DNA from: Phormidium tenue FACHB-1052
GTDB taxonomy: Bacteria > Cyanobacteriota > Cyanobacteriia > Phormidesmidales > Phormidesmidaceae
DNA: 64,000 nucleotides
Assembly (NCBI RefSeq): GCF_014696675.1
Contig: NZ_JACJQN010000007.1
Span: 185,277-249,276, forward strand
Direction of reading: 5' to 3'
How positions within the stretch are numbered: the stretch's first letter is position 1; the number at the start of each line of letters is the position of its first letter. The notes under the pieces are model-generated. The model was given only the letters and a program-made list of their open reading frames with translations. It did no database searches and was not told the DNA's origin. Below are positions 44,370-53,645 of the stretch, one piece after another. A program made the position numbers and the translations under genes.

Positions 44370-45929
44370 ATGACCGACAGCTTCAACCACGTCACCTGCC
44401 CTAAGTGCGGCTACGAAGAAAACACCACCACGGCCCAGAAATGTGAAATCTGCGGCCAACCGCTGAAAAAGAGCAAGTCTATCGCTCCGCTGATCGCGGG
44501 GGTTGGGGCACTGATCTTTCTCGCTGCGCTGGGCTTCACGGGCTACAACGCCTTTGTGCGTAAGGATGCGCCCCAGACTCCGACGGCGGTGCCGACGACC
44601 CCCACGGATGCCAATGCTGGTACCGGGACAACCCCCACTGCTGTTACGCCGACTACTACGCCAGGCCAGCCTGCTGATGTAGCCGGTGCTCTAAGCTGGG
44701 GCGATCGCGTCCTCTTTACTGATGCTCCCAACCCCGATATGCAAGCTGGGGCTGCCGCCTACGCCTCGGGCGACTATGCCACTGCCGCCGCGCGGTTTGA
44801 GGCGGCCCGCAACGCTGTTCGCAACGACCCAGAAGCGCTGATCTACCTCAACAATGCTCGAATTGGGGCTAATCCTGCTTTGGGCATTGCTGCGGTAGTG
44901 CCCATTGGCGACAGCCCCAACACCGCCCGCGAACTGCTGCGCGGCGTGGCCCAGGCCCAGGATGAGGCAATCAAGGCCGGCACCCCCGTGAAGGTGCTGA
45001 TTGCTAACGATTACAACAATGCCGGTCAGGCTGCCGCGATCGCCAACGCTCTAGTCCAAGCCCCCGATGTCATCGGCGTCATCGGCCACGGCACTAGCAC
45101 CACCACCCTGGCGGCTGCACCTGTTTACCAGCAGGGGCAACTGCCGATGATCTCCCCCACCAGCACCACCACAGAGCTGACCACGCTGCCCAGGGAGGGC
45201 GGCAACTTTGTTTTTCGGGTGATTCCCAGTGACCAGTTTACGGGCACCACCCTGGCCCGTCACATGCTCACCCTGGGCAAGAGCAAACCCATCGTCTACT
45301 ACAACTCCCAAAGCTCCTACAGCAAGTCGCTGCAAGACGCGTTCTCCACCACCCTGGGCCTAGAAGGGGGACAGGTGGCCAAACTGGTCGATTTATCCCA
45401 GGGCAATCCAGCGGCGGAGTTGCAGGGCAGCGGGGCCGATGCTGTGGTGCTGCTGCCCGACTCGGCCACCTTTGATGCGGCGATCGCCGTCGCCCAGCTC
45501 AACAATGGTCAGCTGCCGGTATTGGCTGGCGATGCTTTCTACCGCATTGATGCTCTGGAAAAGGGCGGGGCCAGCCTGACAGGCGCTTTGGTCACCGTTC
45601 CCTGGCATCCACTTAAATCGACCCCGCCCTTCGCCCAGACCTCCTCCGGCCTCTGGGGCGGCGATGTCAACTGGCGCACCGCCCTTAGCTATGACGCATT
45701 TCAGGTGTTGAGCTCAGCCCGCACCGTAGGAAATGTCGCTCCCGGCAGCGGTACTTCAGGACGAGCTGCGATCGGTCAGGCGTTGACCACCCAGGGGTTC
45801 TCCGCCAATGGATCCACAGGGGCGATCAACTTCTTGCCGTCGGGCGATCGCAACACCACCGTGCTGCTGGTCGAGGTGAAACCGGGCACGCGATCGGGCA
45901 CTGGGTATGACTTTGTGCCGCTGCCCTAA
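44370..45929 (+). CDS. Zinc-ribbon, membrane-anchored periplasmic-binding receptor
   Basis: A 519-aa protein. Residues 10-28 form a zinc ribbon (CPKC at 10-13, CEIC at 25-28), one TM helix spans about 39-60, a Thr/Pro linker about 66-110, a TPR-like pair of helices at about 125-160 (GAAAYASGDYATAAARFEAARN), and about 165-519 a branched-chain amino-acid-binding (Leu/Ile/Val, type I PBP) domain with VIGVIGHGTSTTTLAAAPVYQQ and GDAFYRIDAL. The topology puts the ribbon in the cytosol and the binding domain outside. It is not followed by ABC permease genes, so it is probably a sensor rather than a transporter subunit. It follows the tubulin-like gene on the same strand. Confidence 0.88.
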   Translation: MTDSFNHVTCPKCGYEENTTTAQKCEICGQPLKKSKSIAPLIAGVGALIFLAALGFTGYNAFVRKDAPQTPTAVPTTPTDANAGTGTTPTAVTPTTTPGQPADVAGALSWGDRVLFTDAPNPDMQAGAAAYASGDYATAAARFEAARNAVRNDPEALIYLNNARIGANPALGIAAVVPIGDSPNTARELLRGVAQAQDEAIKAGTPVKVLIANDYNNAGQAAAIANALVQAPDVIGVIGHGTSTTTLAAAPVYQQGQLPMISPTSTTTELTTLPREGGNFVFRVIPSDQFTGTTLARHMLTLGKSKPIVYYNSQSSYSKSLQDAFSTTLGLEGGQVAKLVDLSQGNPAAELQGSGADAVVLLPDSATFDAAIAVAQLNNGQLPVLAGDAFYRIDALEKGGASLTGALVTVPWHPLKSTPPFAQTSSGLWGGDVNWRTALSYDAFQVLSSARTVGNVAPGSGTSGRAAIGQALTTQGFSANGSTGAINFLPSGDRNTTVLLVEVKPGTRSGTGYDFVPLP

Positions 45930-46187
45930 TAAGGCGTGTAACGGATCAAAAGTTATAGATGTGTTGGTTAGGTAACCTCGCAGAAAGACATGTTTGGTAG
46001 AAATGATTACTAGAGTTGTTATTGGGCATACTTGGTACCTAGAAGAGATTCTTCTGAGTTTATGAATGATTTCCTTTAAAGGGATGCATTTTGCTTTCGC
46101 CGAATCCGAATCCCTTTAGATTTTAGTATGAATTTTGATTGCGACCAGGCATCGATAAAGGCCTTTAAACTTAGGTGAGGTTCAGAT

Positions 46188-46619
46188 ATGTTTGACTTCT
46201 TCAAAACTGGCAAAAAAAGACAGCCAGGCAATTCTATTAGTCAGTCGCAAACTGTAAATGGTCAGATCTCAGGGTTGTTGGGGCAGTCAGGTCGCGATCT
46301 GAAGCAATCAAACAACCTGTCTGAGAGTCAAGTCAAACAGGAGTTTTTGCCCTTAGAAATAATACCTTTGATTGAAGAGGTAATTTGTATTACTAAAAGC
46401 TCTAATCTTTCAGAGCAAGACCTAGAGAGAATTACTAGATTATTGGAATCTACAAAAAGCGAAGCTAAGGCTAGCAATCCAAACAAAGAAGAAATGGCTA
46501 AAAATCTAAAAGAGGTAACTGAGTTAACTAGATTGAGTTTTGAGTTGTTTGGGTCTGTAAGACCTTTGCTAGAAAAGATTTTTTCGCTTGTGTATGACGG
46601 GTTTTTAGGATTTCTTTAA
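46188..46619 (+). CDS. Small GQSGRD-motif protein, first gene of the NACHT pair
   Basis: A 143-aa protein of unknown function. Residues 1-12 are basic, 15-50 are polar (Ser/Gln/Asn-rich) and contain GQSGRD at 32-37, and 52-143 form two or three amphipathic helices with an apolar C-terminal end (LLEKIFSLVYDGFLGFL). The same G-Q-x-G-R-D motif occurs at residues 26-31 of the NACHT protein encoded 3 bases downstream. The gene is AT-rich and has no HIP1 site, unlike its surroundings, which suggests recent horizontal gain. A companion or regulator of the NACHT protein is likely but unproven. Confidence 0.75.
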   Translation: MFDFFKTGKKRQPGNSISQSQTVNGQISGLLGQSGRDLKQSNNLSESQVKQEFLPLEIIPLIEEVICITKSSNLSEQDLERITRLLESTKSEAKASNPNKEEMAKNLKEVTELTRLSFELFGSVRPLLEKIFSLVYDGFLGFL

Positions 46620-46622
46620 ACT

Positions 46623-48611
46623 ATGAAGGAAGACTCAGATTGGATTAAAAATAAACAAGATCTGAAAGATTCTTGGATATCAGAAGGAGGCAAAGTAGGA
46701 CAGGCAGGGCGCGATACATATCAACTCGATAACTCATCAATCATTTTTCAAACCCGAAATTTTTTTGTTAGTATTTTTCCTGGAATATTTTCAGGTGATG
46801 TTGAAATTCAAGATCGGATGCGCAAGTCATTTGCTATCAGATCAAAAAATTTTGTAAGGCAATATATTGAAGCGTCTTTGGAAAGTAGATCTAGAATTGA
46901 ATTAGGATTGACAGAGCGGCTTGATCTGAATAAACGCCCTTGGGATTTTGAGTATCAATCATCTCTTTACCTCAAGAAAAAATTAACTTCTTCGGAGACA
47001 ATTTCTCAGCTTTTTGAGCTTTATAATGAAGGAGAATCCTTGCTTGTTGTAGGAAAGCCTGGCTCAGGTAAAACTATTAGCCTTCTGGATTTAGCTCTTA
47101 ATTTATTGGATAAGTTTGAATCCCAAGCGAGCCTAAAAATTCCGCTTTTCCTCAACTTATCTTTCTGGCCTAGTAAATCCATTAGCATTGAAAGATGGCT
47201 AATTTTAGAGCTTAATCGACAATATTTTATTCCAGAAAAGATCGCGAAGCGATGGATTATTGAAGAAAATCTTGTTATTATTCTCGACGGCTTGGATGAA
47301 GTCAAGAAAAATCATCAAAATGACTGTGCTTATGCAATTAATGCATTCATTAGATCATATCCATGCACTAGCTTAGTCATTTCATCTAGAATCGATGACT
47401 ATACAGAGCTTGAAGAAAAGCTTTACGTTCAACATTCACTTTCAATTAGACCGATCCCATCTTGGAGAGTTTTTAGGTACCTTGAAGCTTGTGGCGAGCC
47501 GCTAAACGGAGTCTTGGAAGCGGTAAAAGAAGATGCAATTCTTAAAACTATGGCAAAGACGCCTTTGATACTGTCTATAATTATTTTGGCGTACAAGGAC
47601 TTTGGTAAAGATGATCTGCTTTCGATTTCAGAGCTTTCAAAAAGAGAGCATCTTTTTGAAACATATATAGATAGAATGCTGTCTCGATCCAAGAGCGATC
47701 TGGCCAATTATGACAAAAAGTTAGCAACGAAATGGCTGTCTTTCTTGGCTCGCAAGCTACAAGATAAATCTCTGCCGATCTTTTATATAGAGAGTATTAA
47801 TGCCTCTTGGTTAGATAACAAACGACAAAAGCTTAATTATCAAATCTATTTGCTCTTTGCATGCGTAGCTCCAATGATAATTGCAGGAGCTTATTTTGGA
47901 GTAGTGTATTTAAATGTTTATGCATTGTCAGCAGCATATGTTTACGATGAAGCTTCTGAACAACAAGTAATTAATATTTTACCTTATAATGCTGCAAAAC
48001 AAAGTATTCTTACTATGCCCAGGTTGTCTACTCTGATTGGAGGGGCCATCGGACTTGTTTTTTGGAATTATGTTGGATTCACTATAGTTGGGAAAACTCC
48101 TTCATTCTCATCACTGTTTTTGATTTTTTTGTCATCTTTAACTATTGGAAGTGCCATTGTTTTATTTGTTCACACTTTGACTGTTATTTTCTCTAGATTT
48201 ATAGGCTGGCTCTTTATTGCTCCCTCTAAAAAAGATATACCAAATCAGCTTACTTGGCTTGCACTAAAGAATTCTGTTTTTCTCTCAACTTTTGTCAGTT
48301 TTTCTGCTGGATTAGCATATTTCCTCCTCACTTTTCTTTTGACAGATTTGCCTTTCAGATTTCTAAATTTAGCTTTTTTAAGCCTTGGGTATTTGATTGG
48401 TATAGGATTTCTGTCTCCCTTCGGAGCCTTTTGCACAAGACATTGGGTTCTTAGAAAAGTCTTAAGTGAATTTGGCTCTATGCCTAAAAACTATAGTGGA
48501 TTTCTTGACTGGTGCTGCAATCGTCTCTTGTTAGGAAGGGTAAATGGTGGCTATTTCTTTGTGCACAGAATGCTTATGGAACACATTGCTTTAAAATATA
48601 CTACAAAATAA
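46623..48611 (+). CDS. Membrane-anchored NACHT (STAND) NTPase
   Basis: A 662-aa protein. N-terminal 1-50 is polar with GQAGRD (26-31). The NACHT domain runs about 135-330 with Walker A GKPGSGKT (144-151), Walker B LVIILDGLDE (217-226) and LVISSR (251-256). A helical arm leads to about 400. About six TM helices follow (408-432, 468-490, 497-520, 522-534, 551-573, 582-605). The end (FLDWCCNRLLLGRVNGGYFFVHRMLMEHIALKY) is the conserved tail seen in many cyanobacterial NACHT proteins. NACHT STAND proteins include bacterial antiphage bNACHT systems; defence is therefore plausible. Composition is AT-rich and the gene is coupled to 46188-46619. Confidence 0.9.
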   Translation: MKEDSDWIKNKQDLKDSWISEGGKVGQAGRDTYQLDNSSIIFQTRNFFVSIFPGIFSGDVEIQDRMRKSFAIRSKNFVRQYIEASLESRSRIELGLTERLDLNKRPWDFEYQSSLYLKKKLTSSETISQLFELYNEGESLLVVGKPGSGKTISLLDLALNLLDKFESQASLKIPLFLNLSFWPSKSISIERWLILELNRQYFIPEKIAKRWIIEENLVIILDGLDEVKKNHQNDCAYAINAFIRSYPCTSLVISSRIDDYTELEEKLYVQHSLSIRPIPSWRVFRYLEACGEPLNGVLEAVKEDAILKTMAKTPLILSIIILAYKDFGKDDLLSISELSKREHLFETYIDRMLSRSKSDLANYDKKLATKWLSFLARKLQDKSLPIFYIESINASWLDNKRQKLNYQIYLLFACVAPMIIAGAYFGVVYLNVYALSAAYVYDEASEQQVINILPYNAAKQSILTMPRLSTLIGGAIGLVFWNYVGFTIVGKTPSFSSLFLIFLSSLTIGSAIVLFVHTLTVIFSRFIGWLFIAPSKKDIPNQLTWLALKNSVFLSTFVSFSAGLAYFLLTFLLTDLPFRFLNLAFLSLGYLIGIGFLSPFGAFCTRHWVLRKVLSEFGSMPKNYSGFLDWCCNRLLLGRVNGGYFFVHRMLMEHIALKYTTK

Positions 48612-49057
48612 GTGTTTTCAAGAGAGTTTTGACTCAGCTAAGATTTAGTATTTAAGAAATCAAAGCTTTAGACTGCGAAGGGCTACTTGTTGAATTCGCG
48701 GAGTTATTAGAATAAACCTAAAAACCTCGAAACTCTTTCCCAAAAAGTATTTTAGCTATTGACCATACGACCCTTCAACGACTCCCTACATAAGGGATCT
48801 GGCAATTTTAATCACTATTTTTTAATAGGCTCAAAGCTTTAATCAGAAGAGTCTCTTGCTGGCACCTACCTGCTGCACGGTAACAGTTGAAATTGAACTA
48901 TAGTGGGTCTTACTCGAATGAGGTGCAGGTCATTTGCCCAAGTCTATGAGTTCTGAGACTTCTCTTAGCTGAGGTGTACCTCATGTATTCAGGAACCTCT
49001 ATAATTCTGCTCATGCGAAATGTGAGTTGCGTACCATCCCGCACAACATCAGCGCAT
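48612..49057. other. Intergenic region after the NACHT gene
   Basis: About 450 bp. AT-rich composition continues to roughly 48860 and then fades into the native composition. No ORF, RNA, att-like direct repeat or IS end is recognised. The convergent lipase gene ends at 49058. Confidence 0.35.
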
Positions 49058-50989
49058 TTACCCCTCAGGACTGCTGCGCCGCGCCCGCATCCGCTCTTTC
49101 ATGCCCTCGACAAAGTCGCCGCTGATCATGCCCTGCTCAATTTCGAGCTTGGCCTCCTCTTCTTCGCGATCGAGTGCCTTTTGCAGGTTGGCTACGTAGA
49201 ACTCCATCTTGTGGTCATCTACCGCGTCTGGGGTGCCCGAGGTGAAAATGGCGTGAATCATGCCAAACAGCCGGTCGGGGAAGCGCTGGAACATAAAGGA
49301 CTGGCGGCGCAGGCTGCCAGAGTCGTTAAAGTAGCGAAACTGGCCCATGTGGCCGTACACCCGCGTCGGCACCCAGGGAATAATCTGCGGCGGAATCATC
49401 GGTACGATGTCATTGTTGTTGGCGTAGCGGACGATGCGATCGCCCATCCGCGCATTCATGTAGTTGACCAGCTTCCAGTCGGCTACTCGGGGCTGGCCAA
49501 AGGTATAGAGCCCGCTGACCTCGAACCCCTGGGCTTCTAAGGAAATCGTCGCTACTGCCGCCAGTGCGCCGCCGAGGCTGTGGCCGGTGATCCACAGCTT
49601 GGTGTTGGGAGTGCGCCACTTTTTCAGGTAGTAAACCACCTGCTTTTCTACACTTTGCCAGGCATCTAAAAAGCCGCGGTGGACTCGACCCGTCGGCGGT
49701 ACGGCCTCTTGATCGGCCAGCACCGTAAATTCTTTCAGGCGAATCTTGAGGTTCGTTTTCCAGTCGCTGAGCTGCTGGGTGCCCTTAAACACCAAAATTA
49801 GGTTGTTGTCTCGCCGAAATATAAATGCCTGAGTGTCGGTGAGCCGCATGTCGAGGTACATAAAGTTGTCGCGAATATCGCGGATGCTGGCTTTTTCGCC
49901 CTCTTGTAGCCAGGTTTTAAGCACCGCGACCACATACTTGCTGGCGCTGAGCTGCTGCCAGCGGTTGTCGATGTCATCGCTGAGCCACAGCCGCGAAATA
50001 TCGGTGACATAGTCGCGGTCTTCATAGACCAGATGGGCGGCTTTGGCCAGGCAGAGGGCCCGGTAGGTGTCGTACTTGCCCTCCTCTAGCTCAATGCCGC
50101 TAAAGTCGTGGGTGCTGTAAGGGGGCGGCAGAATCTTAAAGCCAAAGCGCTCAAACAGCTTTTGCACCCGTCCGTAGCCCGCCCAGTAGATGTAGTGAAA
50201 CAGCTTGTCGTAGAACCCAGAACCACCCTTGCGCCGGTAGCGGCGATCGCCAATCAAGTTGATCCAATAGATGATGAAGGGCTTGATCTCCTCGGCTGTC
50301 ACTAAGCCCGACTCGATCATGGTTTCGAAATACTCTAGACCGCTGAGAAATGACTCAAACCAGTCGCGCAGGGTGATCTCAATGAAGAACTCTTCGCTGT
50401 CGTACCGCTGCACCAGCTCCAAGGCCTTGGGGGAGAAGGTGTTTTTCTGCCTGGCTCGGTGCTTGAGCTCATCGAGGCCATTGCGCATCTTGACCATCTG
50501 GTCGTGCGATCGCAGCGCCCGCCGCAGGCGATGGTCAGTAGCTTCAAAGCTAATCAGCCTGCCATCTTCGGGGTGTTTGATATAAAACATGCGGTACTCT
50601 TCGTAGTCGAGAATATCCAGCACGTTTTTAACTGGCTCGCGCTCACGAAAGGCCTTCACTTCCTGGCGAGCCAACTCTACCCGCTGCCAGCGGCGCTGCT
50701 GTTGATAGACATGCAGCCAAGCCAGAGCAATAAACGCGCCGCCTGCCAGGCTCAAGCTAGCCAGCAAGAGGGCTGGGGAGATACTCGCCATCATTCTCAA
50801 CGGCGATCGCAGCAAGCGCCTCGGTAGGCTCTGAGCAATGAGAACCTCTTTTTGAATGTCTAACCCTGTAGCCAGCGCTGGTGTTGCCGTCGGTACTGGT
50901 GCGATCGCCCCCAGAGGCTCACCGACTATTGCGCCCGCGCTCAAGCTCAGTGAAACCCCAAAAACCAGAAAAAACCGACGAATCGCCAT
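49058..50989 (-). CDS. Class 3 lipase-family alpha/beta hydrolase
   Basis: A 643-aa protein with an N-terminal signal (1-25) and a second membrane helix at about 70-92. A long helical region of no known domain (about 95-370) precedes a Lipase_3 domain (about 375-600). The nucleophile elbow is GHSLGGA, the acid probably in NNNDIVP, and the catalytic histidine probably in VYGHMGQ. Members hydrolyse lipid esters, but the true substrate is unknown. The C-terminal tail is charged and helical. It is convergent with the NACHT gene, with native codon usage. Confidence 0.88.
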   Translation of the reverse strand: MAIRRFFLVFGVSLSLSAGAIVGEPLGAIAPVPTATPALATGLDIQKEVLIAQSLPRRLLRSPLRMMASISPALLLASLSLAGGAFIALAWLHVYQQQRRWQRVELARQEVKAFREREPVKNVLDILDYEEYRMFYIKHPEDGRLISFEATDHRLRRALRSHDQMVKMRNGLDELKHRARQKNTFSPKALELVQRYDSEEFFIEITLRDWFESFLSGLEYFETMIESGLVTAEEIKPFIIYWINLIGDRRYRRKGGSGFYDKLFHYIYWAGYGRVQKLFERFGFKILPPPYSTHDFSGIELEEGKYDTYRALCLAKAAHLVYEDRDYVTDISRLWLSDDIDNRWQQLSASKYVVAVLKTWLQEGEKASIRDIRDNFMYLDMRLTDTQAFIFRRDNNLILVFKGTQQLSDWKTNLKIRLKEFTVLADQEAVPPTGRVHRGFLDAWQSVEKQVVYYLKKWRTPNTKLWITGHSLGGALAAVATISLEAQGFEVSGLYTFGQPRVADWKLVNYMNARMGDRIVRYANNNDIVPMIPPQIIPWVPTRVYGHMGQFRYFNDSGSLRRQSFMFQRFPDRLFGMIHAIFTSGTPDAVDDHKMEFYVANLQKALDREEEEAKLEIEQGMISGDFVEGMKERMRARRSSPEG

Positions 50990-51075
50990 AGTTACGAGCC
51001 ACCCAGTCCCATTGCTGCCCCGATGCTACCGAAAAATTCTCTGAAAACTCTCTGGGTACCCGCCGTCTCTGACCT

Positions 51076-51228
51076 TCAGCGCCAAATTGGCTGCTCTGTC
51101 CCTAAAACTAGCCAACTGAGCAGGGCTGGGTCTCTCCAATACAGGTAAGCAATCCCTAAGAGCAGGAGTAGCGTTGCTCCCAAAATCCCTAGGGGCCAGC
51201 GGGGCTGAGCGTCGGGGGGTAGGCCCAT
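51076..51228 (-). CDS. Possible 50-aa single-helix membrane protein
   Basis: From ATG 51228 to TGA 51076 the frame encodes 50 residues: a polar start (MGLPPDAQPRW), one TM helix (PLGILGATLLLLLGIAYLYW) and a short tail with several Trp and Leu. The pattern of a charged N terminus, a helix and a WRDPALLSWL-like end looks designed rather than random. No strong SD is visible and there is no recognised family, so support is moderate at best. Confidence 0.4.
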   Translation of the reverse strand: MGLPPDAQPRWPLGILGATLLLLLGIAYLYWRDPALLSWLVLGTEQPIWR

Positions 51229-51394
51229 GACAATCTCGATCGCGTTTTGCTAACTCTACCCTGGTCTAGAGCAGCCCCAAAGAAATTCTCTACACAACGG
51301 CTCGACGACGGCGCGAGCGCAGGTTGTTACAATTTTTAAGGGCTCTTTAAAGCAAATTTTGCCCTAACGCTGACGTTATGAGGCTAAAAAGACA

Positions 51395-51598
51395 ATGGCA
51401 ATTAATTGCGCAGTAGACTGTAAAGACGGCTGTGTGCTGGGGAACGACTGCCCCAACTTGAAGTACACCGACGAAGCGTCAAAATTTATTTCTGACACTC
51501 CCCTTGATAAGATGCTTGAAATGGCCGACGAGGCTGTGCGGCGCAGAATGATGGAGCGTGCCTCACGGCCGCCTAAATGGGTACTGCCGGAGGATTAG
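51395..51598 (+). CDS. Small conserved Cys-containing protein (67 aa)
   Basis: A 67-aa soluble protein with an N-terminal cysteine cluster (MAINCAVDCKDGCVLGNDCP: four Cys at 5, 9, 13 and 19) that could bind a metal or cluster, then a helical part (PLDKMLEMADEAVRRRMMERA) and a C-terminal PPKWVLPED. The form is like short cyanobacterial conserved proteins, but I cannot name it. Metal binding is inferred only from cysteine spacing. Monocistronic, upstream of rbp. Confidence 0.75.
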   Translation: MAINCAVDCKDGCVLGNDCPNLKYTDEASKFISDTPLDKMLEMADEAVRRRMMERASRPPKWVLPED

Positions 51599-51767
51599 AC
51601 GACTCTGGCAGACAGTTTGCGATCGCCCCATACTGGTCACAAGGTGGCCCTGTGCTATCGTGTGACAAGCAAGTTGTTAGTTGCATTACCGGCTTGGCTT
51701 AGTCCTTAGTTGAGTACATCTCCTTGATAACTTTCTACTCCTTCTCTCTTTATTTGGAGATGTATCC

Positions 51768-52064
51768 ATGTCGATTTACGTAGGGAATTTGGCCTTTACC
51801 GCCACCCAAGACCAGATCACCGAGGTCTTTGCTGAATACGGTGCTGTTAGCCGGGTTAGCCTGCCCACCGATCGTGAAACCGGTCGTCCTCGTGGCTTTG
51901 CCTTTGTCGAAATGGAAAGCGAAGCCGACGAAGACAAAGCCATCGAAGCCCTCGACGGTGCTGAGTGGATGGGGCGCGACCTGAAGGTCAACAAAGCTCG
52001 CCCCCGGGAGTCACGCGGTGGCGGTGGCGGTGGCGGCGGCGGCTGGAACAACAGCCGTCGTTAG
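51768..52064 (+). CDS. RRM RNA-binding protein (cyanobacterial Rbp)
   Basis: A 98-aa protein with one RNA recognition motif: RNP2 IYVGNL at 3-8 and RNP1 RGFAFVEM at about 42-49. A short Gly-rich tail (RGGGGGGGGGW) ends the protein. The type is the cold- and stress-responsive Rbp family. The 170-base leader has an SD TTGGAG about 9 bases before the ATG. It is followed by a hairpin and then rpsU, an order known in cyanobacteria. Target RNAs cannot be inferred. Confidence 0.94.
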   Translation: MSIYVGNLAFTATQDQITEVFAEYGAVSRVSLPTDRETGRPRGFAFVEMESEADEDKAIEALDGAEWMGRDLKVNKARPRESRGGGGGGGGGWNNSRR

Positions 52065-52070
52065 ACAACT

Positions 52071-52106
52071 AGGTCTGGCCAAGACCCTTGGTCAGACCTC
52101 AGCCTT
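52071..52106 (+). terminator. Hairpin between rbp and rpsU
   Basis: AGGTCTGGCCAAG (52071-52083) pairs with CTTGGTCAGACCT (52087-52099) over 13 bp with one G-U pair, followed by the mini-hairpin GCCTTCGGGCTTTT. It probably ends most rbp transcripts before rpsU. Confidence 0.7.
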
Positions 52107-52210
52107 CGGGCTTTTGAAATGGGGTATCGCCCTCAGTGGTACCTAGTGGTTTTAGGCTGACGCTACTAGAGCGCTGCTTTACCCGCGTTAGCAATTTTTT
52201 AGGAGAACTA

Positions 52211-52399
52211 ATGGCCCAGGTTGTATTGGGAGAAGACGAAAACATTGAATCGGCCCTACGACGCTTTAAGCGTAAGGTTGCTCGGGCCGGCATTTTTTCG
52301 GATATGCGAAAAAATCGCCACTTTGAAACCCCCATCGAAAAGAAGAAGCGCAAAACCATCGCTCGCCAGAAGCAGCGTCGTTGGGGTTCAAAGCGCTAA
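52211..52399 (+). CDS. rpsU: Ribosomal protein bS21
   Basis: A 62-aa basic protein ([21 protein letters not shown] start; RRWGSKR end), an S21 of normal cyanobacterial length. It binds the 30S subunit platform. The ATG at 52211 has a perfect AGGAG at 52201-52205; a longer frame upstream is non-coding. It lies directly after rbp and its hairpin. Confidence 0.96.
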   Translation: MAQVVLGEDENIESALRRFKRKVARAGIFSDMRKNRHFETPIEKKKRKTIARQKQRRWGSKR

Positions 52400-52403
52400 T
52401 CGC

Positions 52404-53597
52404 TTAACCCTGACTCAGAGTCTGTAGTCCAGTGATTAGCTGAAGCAGATGAGCGGGCTTATGGGTAGCCATAACCGTAATGCGCAGACGGCTTGTGGGC
52501 ACCGTGGGCGGGCGTACGGCTGCCACCCACAGCCCAGCTGACTGTAGATATTGGCTGGCTGTCAAGACAGATTCTGCTGAGGCACCCTCTAGGCAAATAA
52601 TGGGCGAAGCCGAAGGCAAGCGCCGCAGCCGCAGAGGAACTGCTGCTGACTCTGTCAAAATTTGATCAATTTGTTGAATCAAGTGATTCACCTGGTGCCA
52701 GAGTCTGTCGCGGCGCCAGGTTTCTTGCTGGATAATCTGCACTGCTGCCAAAGCCGCCGCTGTATCCGCCGGCGATAGACCCGTGGTGTAAATCCAGCCA
52801 GGGGCGCGGTTACGGAGAAAGTCAATGAGTGCGGCAGACCCGGCTACGTAGCCCCCTAGGCTGCCCAGAGCCTTGCTTAGGGTGCCCACGGTGACCAAGA
52901 GGCGTCCGGTACAGCCCAGGTGCTCTACAGCCCCCGACCCGCGATCGCCGAATACTCCCGTGCTGTGGGCCTCATCCACCAGCACCATCGCGTTGTGGGC
53001 CTCTGCCAGGTCAAGAATGGCCGCCAGCGGGCACAGATCACCATCCATGCTGAAGACGCTGTCAGTGGCAATTAGGCAGCGGCGATGGCGATCGCGATGC
53101 AGCTTCAGCAATTCTTCCAGGTGGGCAACATCACCATGGCGATAATCTAGGGCAGTGGCCCCGCTAGCTTTGCCCCCCGCTTTGAGGCTGGAGTGGTTAT
53201 ACTCGTCGCCCAAAATCAGGTCTGGGCTGCCGACTAGGGCCGCGATCGCCCCCATATTGGCCAGATAGCCCGAGCTAAACACCAGGGCATCTTCGGTGCC
53301 CTTGAGGGCGGCGATCGCCCGCTCCAGCTTCCCATGCAGCTCTCGGTGGCCGCTGAGCAATCGAGAGCCAGTGCTGCCGGTGCCGTAGGTTTGAATGGCC
53401 GCGATCGCCGCCTCCGCCAGCCGTGGATCGCTAGCTAGCCCTAGGTAATCATTGCTAGCAAAGTTGATTAGAGTTTGCCCCTGCCGCTGCACCACGGCTC
53501 CGGTCATACCCTCGACAGCCGCTACGGTTCGATAGCGGTGGGCGCGGTGCAGGGCTGCTAAAGATTTATCCAGCCAGGCATAGGGATTAGTGCCCAT
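52404..53597 (-). CDS. bioF: 8-amino-7-oxononanoate synthase
   Basis: A 397-aa PLP enzyme joining pimeloyl thioester and L-alanine, the first ring-forming step of biotin synthesis. It shows NFASNDYLGLA, DEYNHSSLKAG-type SL, VDEAHSTGVFGDRGSG (cofactor aspartate), and TLSKALGSLGGYVAG with the PLP lysine. Length is normal. It is convergent with rpsU and has the VOC gene upstream; the other biotin gene bioB is distant. Confidence 0.95.
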   Translation of the reverse strand: MGTNPYAWLDKSLAALHRAHRYRTVAAVEGMTGAVVQRQGQTLINFASNDYLGLASDPRLAEAAIAAIQTYGTGSTGSRLLSGHRELHGKLERAIAALKGTEDALVFSSGYLANMGAIAALVGSPDLILGDEYNHSSLKAGGKASGATALDYRHGDVAHLEELLKLHRDRHRRCLIATDSVFSMDGDLCPLAAILDLAEAHNAMVLVDEAHSTGVFGDRGSGAVEHLGCTGRLLVTVGTLSKALGSLGGYVAGSAALIDFLRNRAPGWIYTTGLSPADTAAALAAVQIIQQETWRRDRLWHQVNHLIQQIDQILTESAAVPLRLRRLPSASPIICLEGASAESVLTASQYLQSAGLWVAAVRPPTVPTSRLRITVMATHKPAHLLQLITGLQTLSQG

Positions 53598-53645
53598 AGT
53601 TCTGTTGGCGATCGAGTTAATCCTGAGTAGGGGCCTTGGGAGCGC

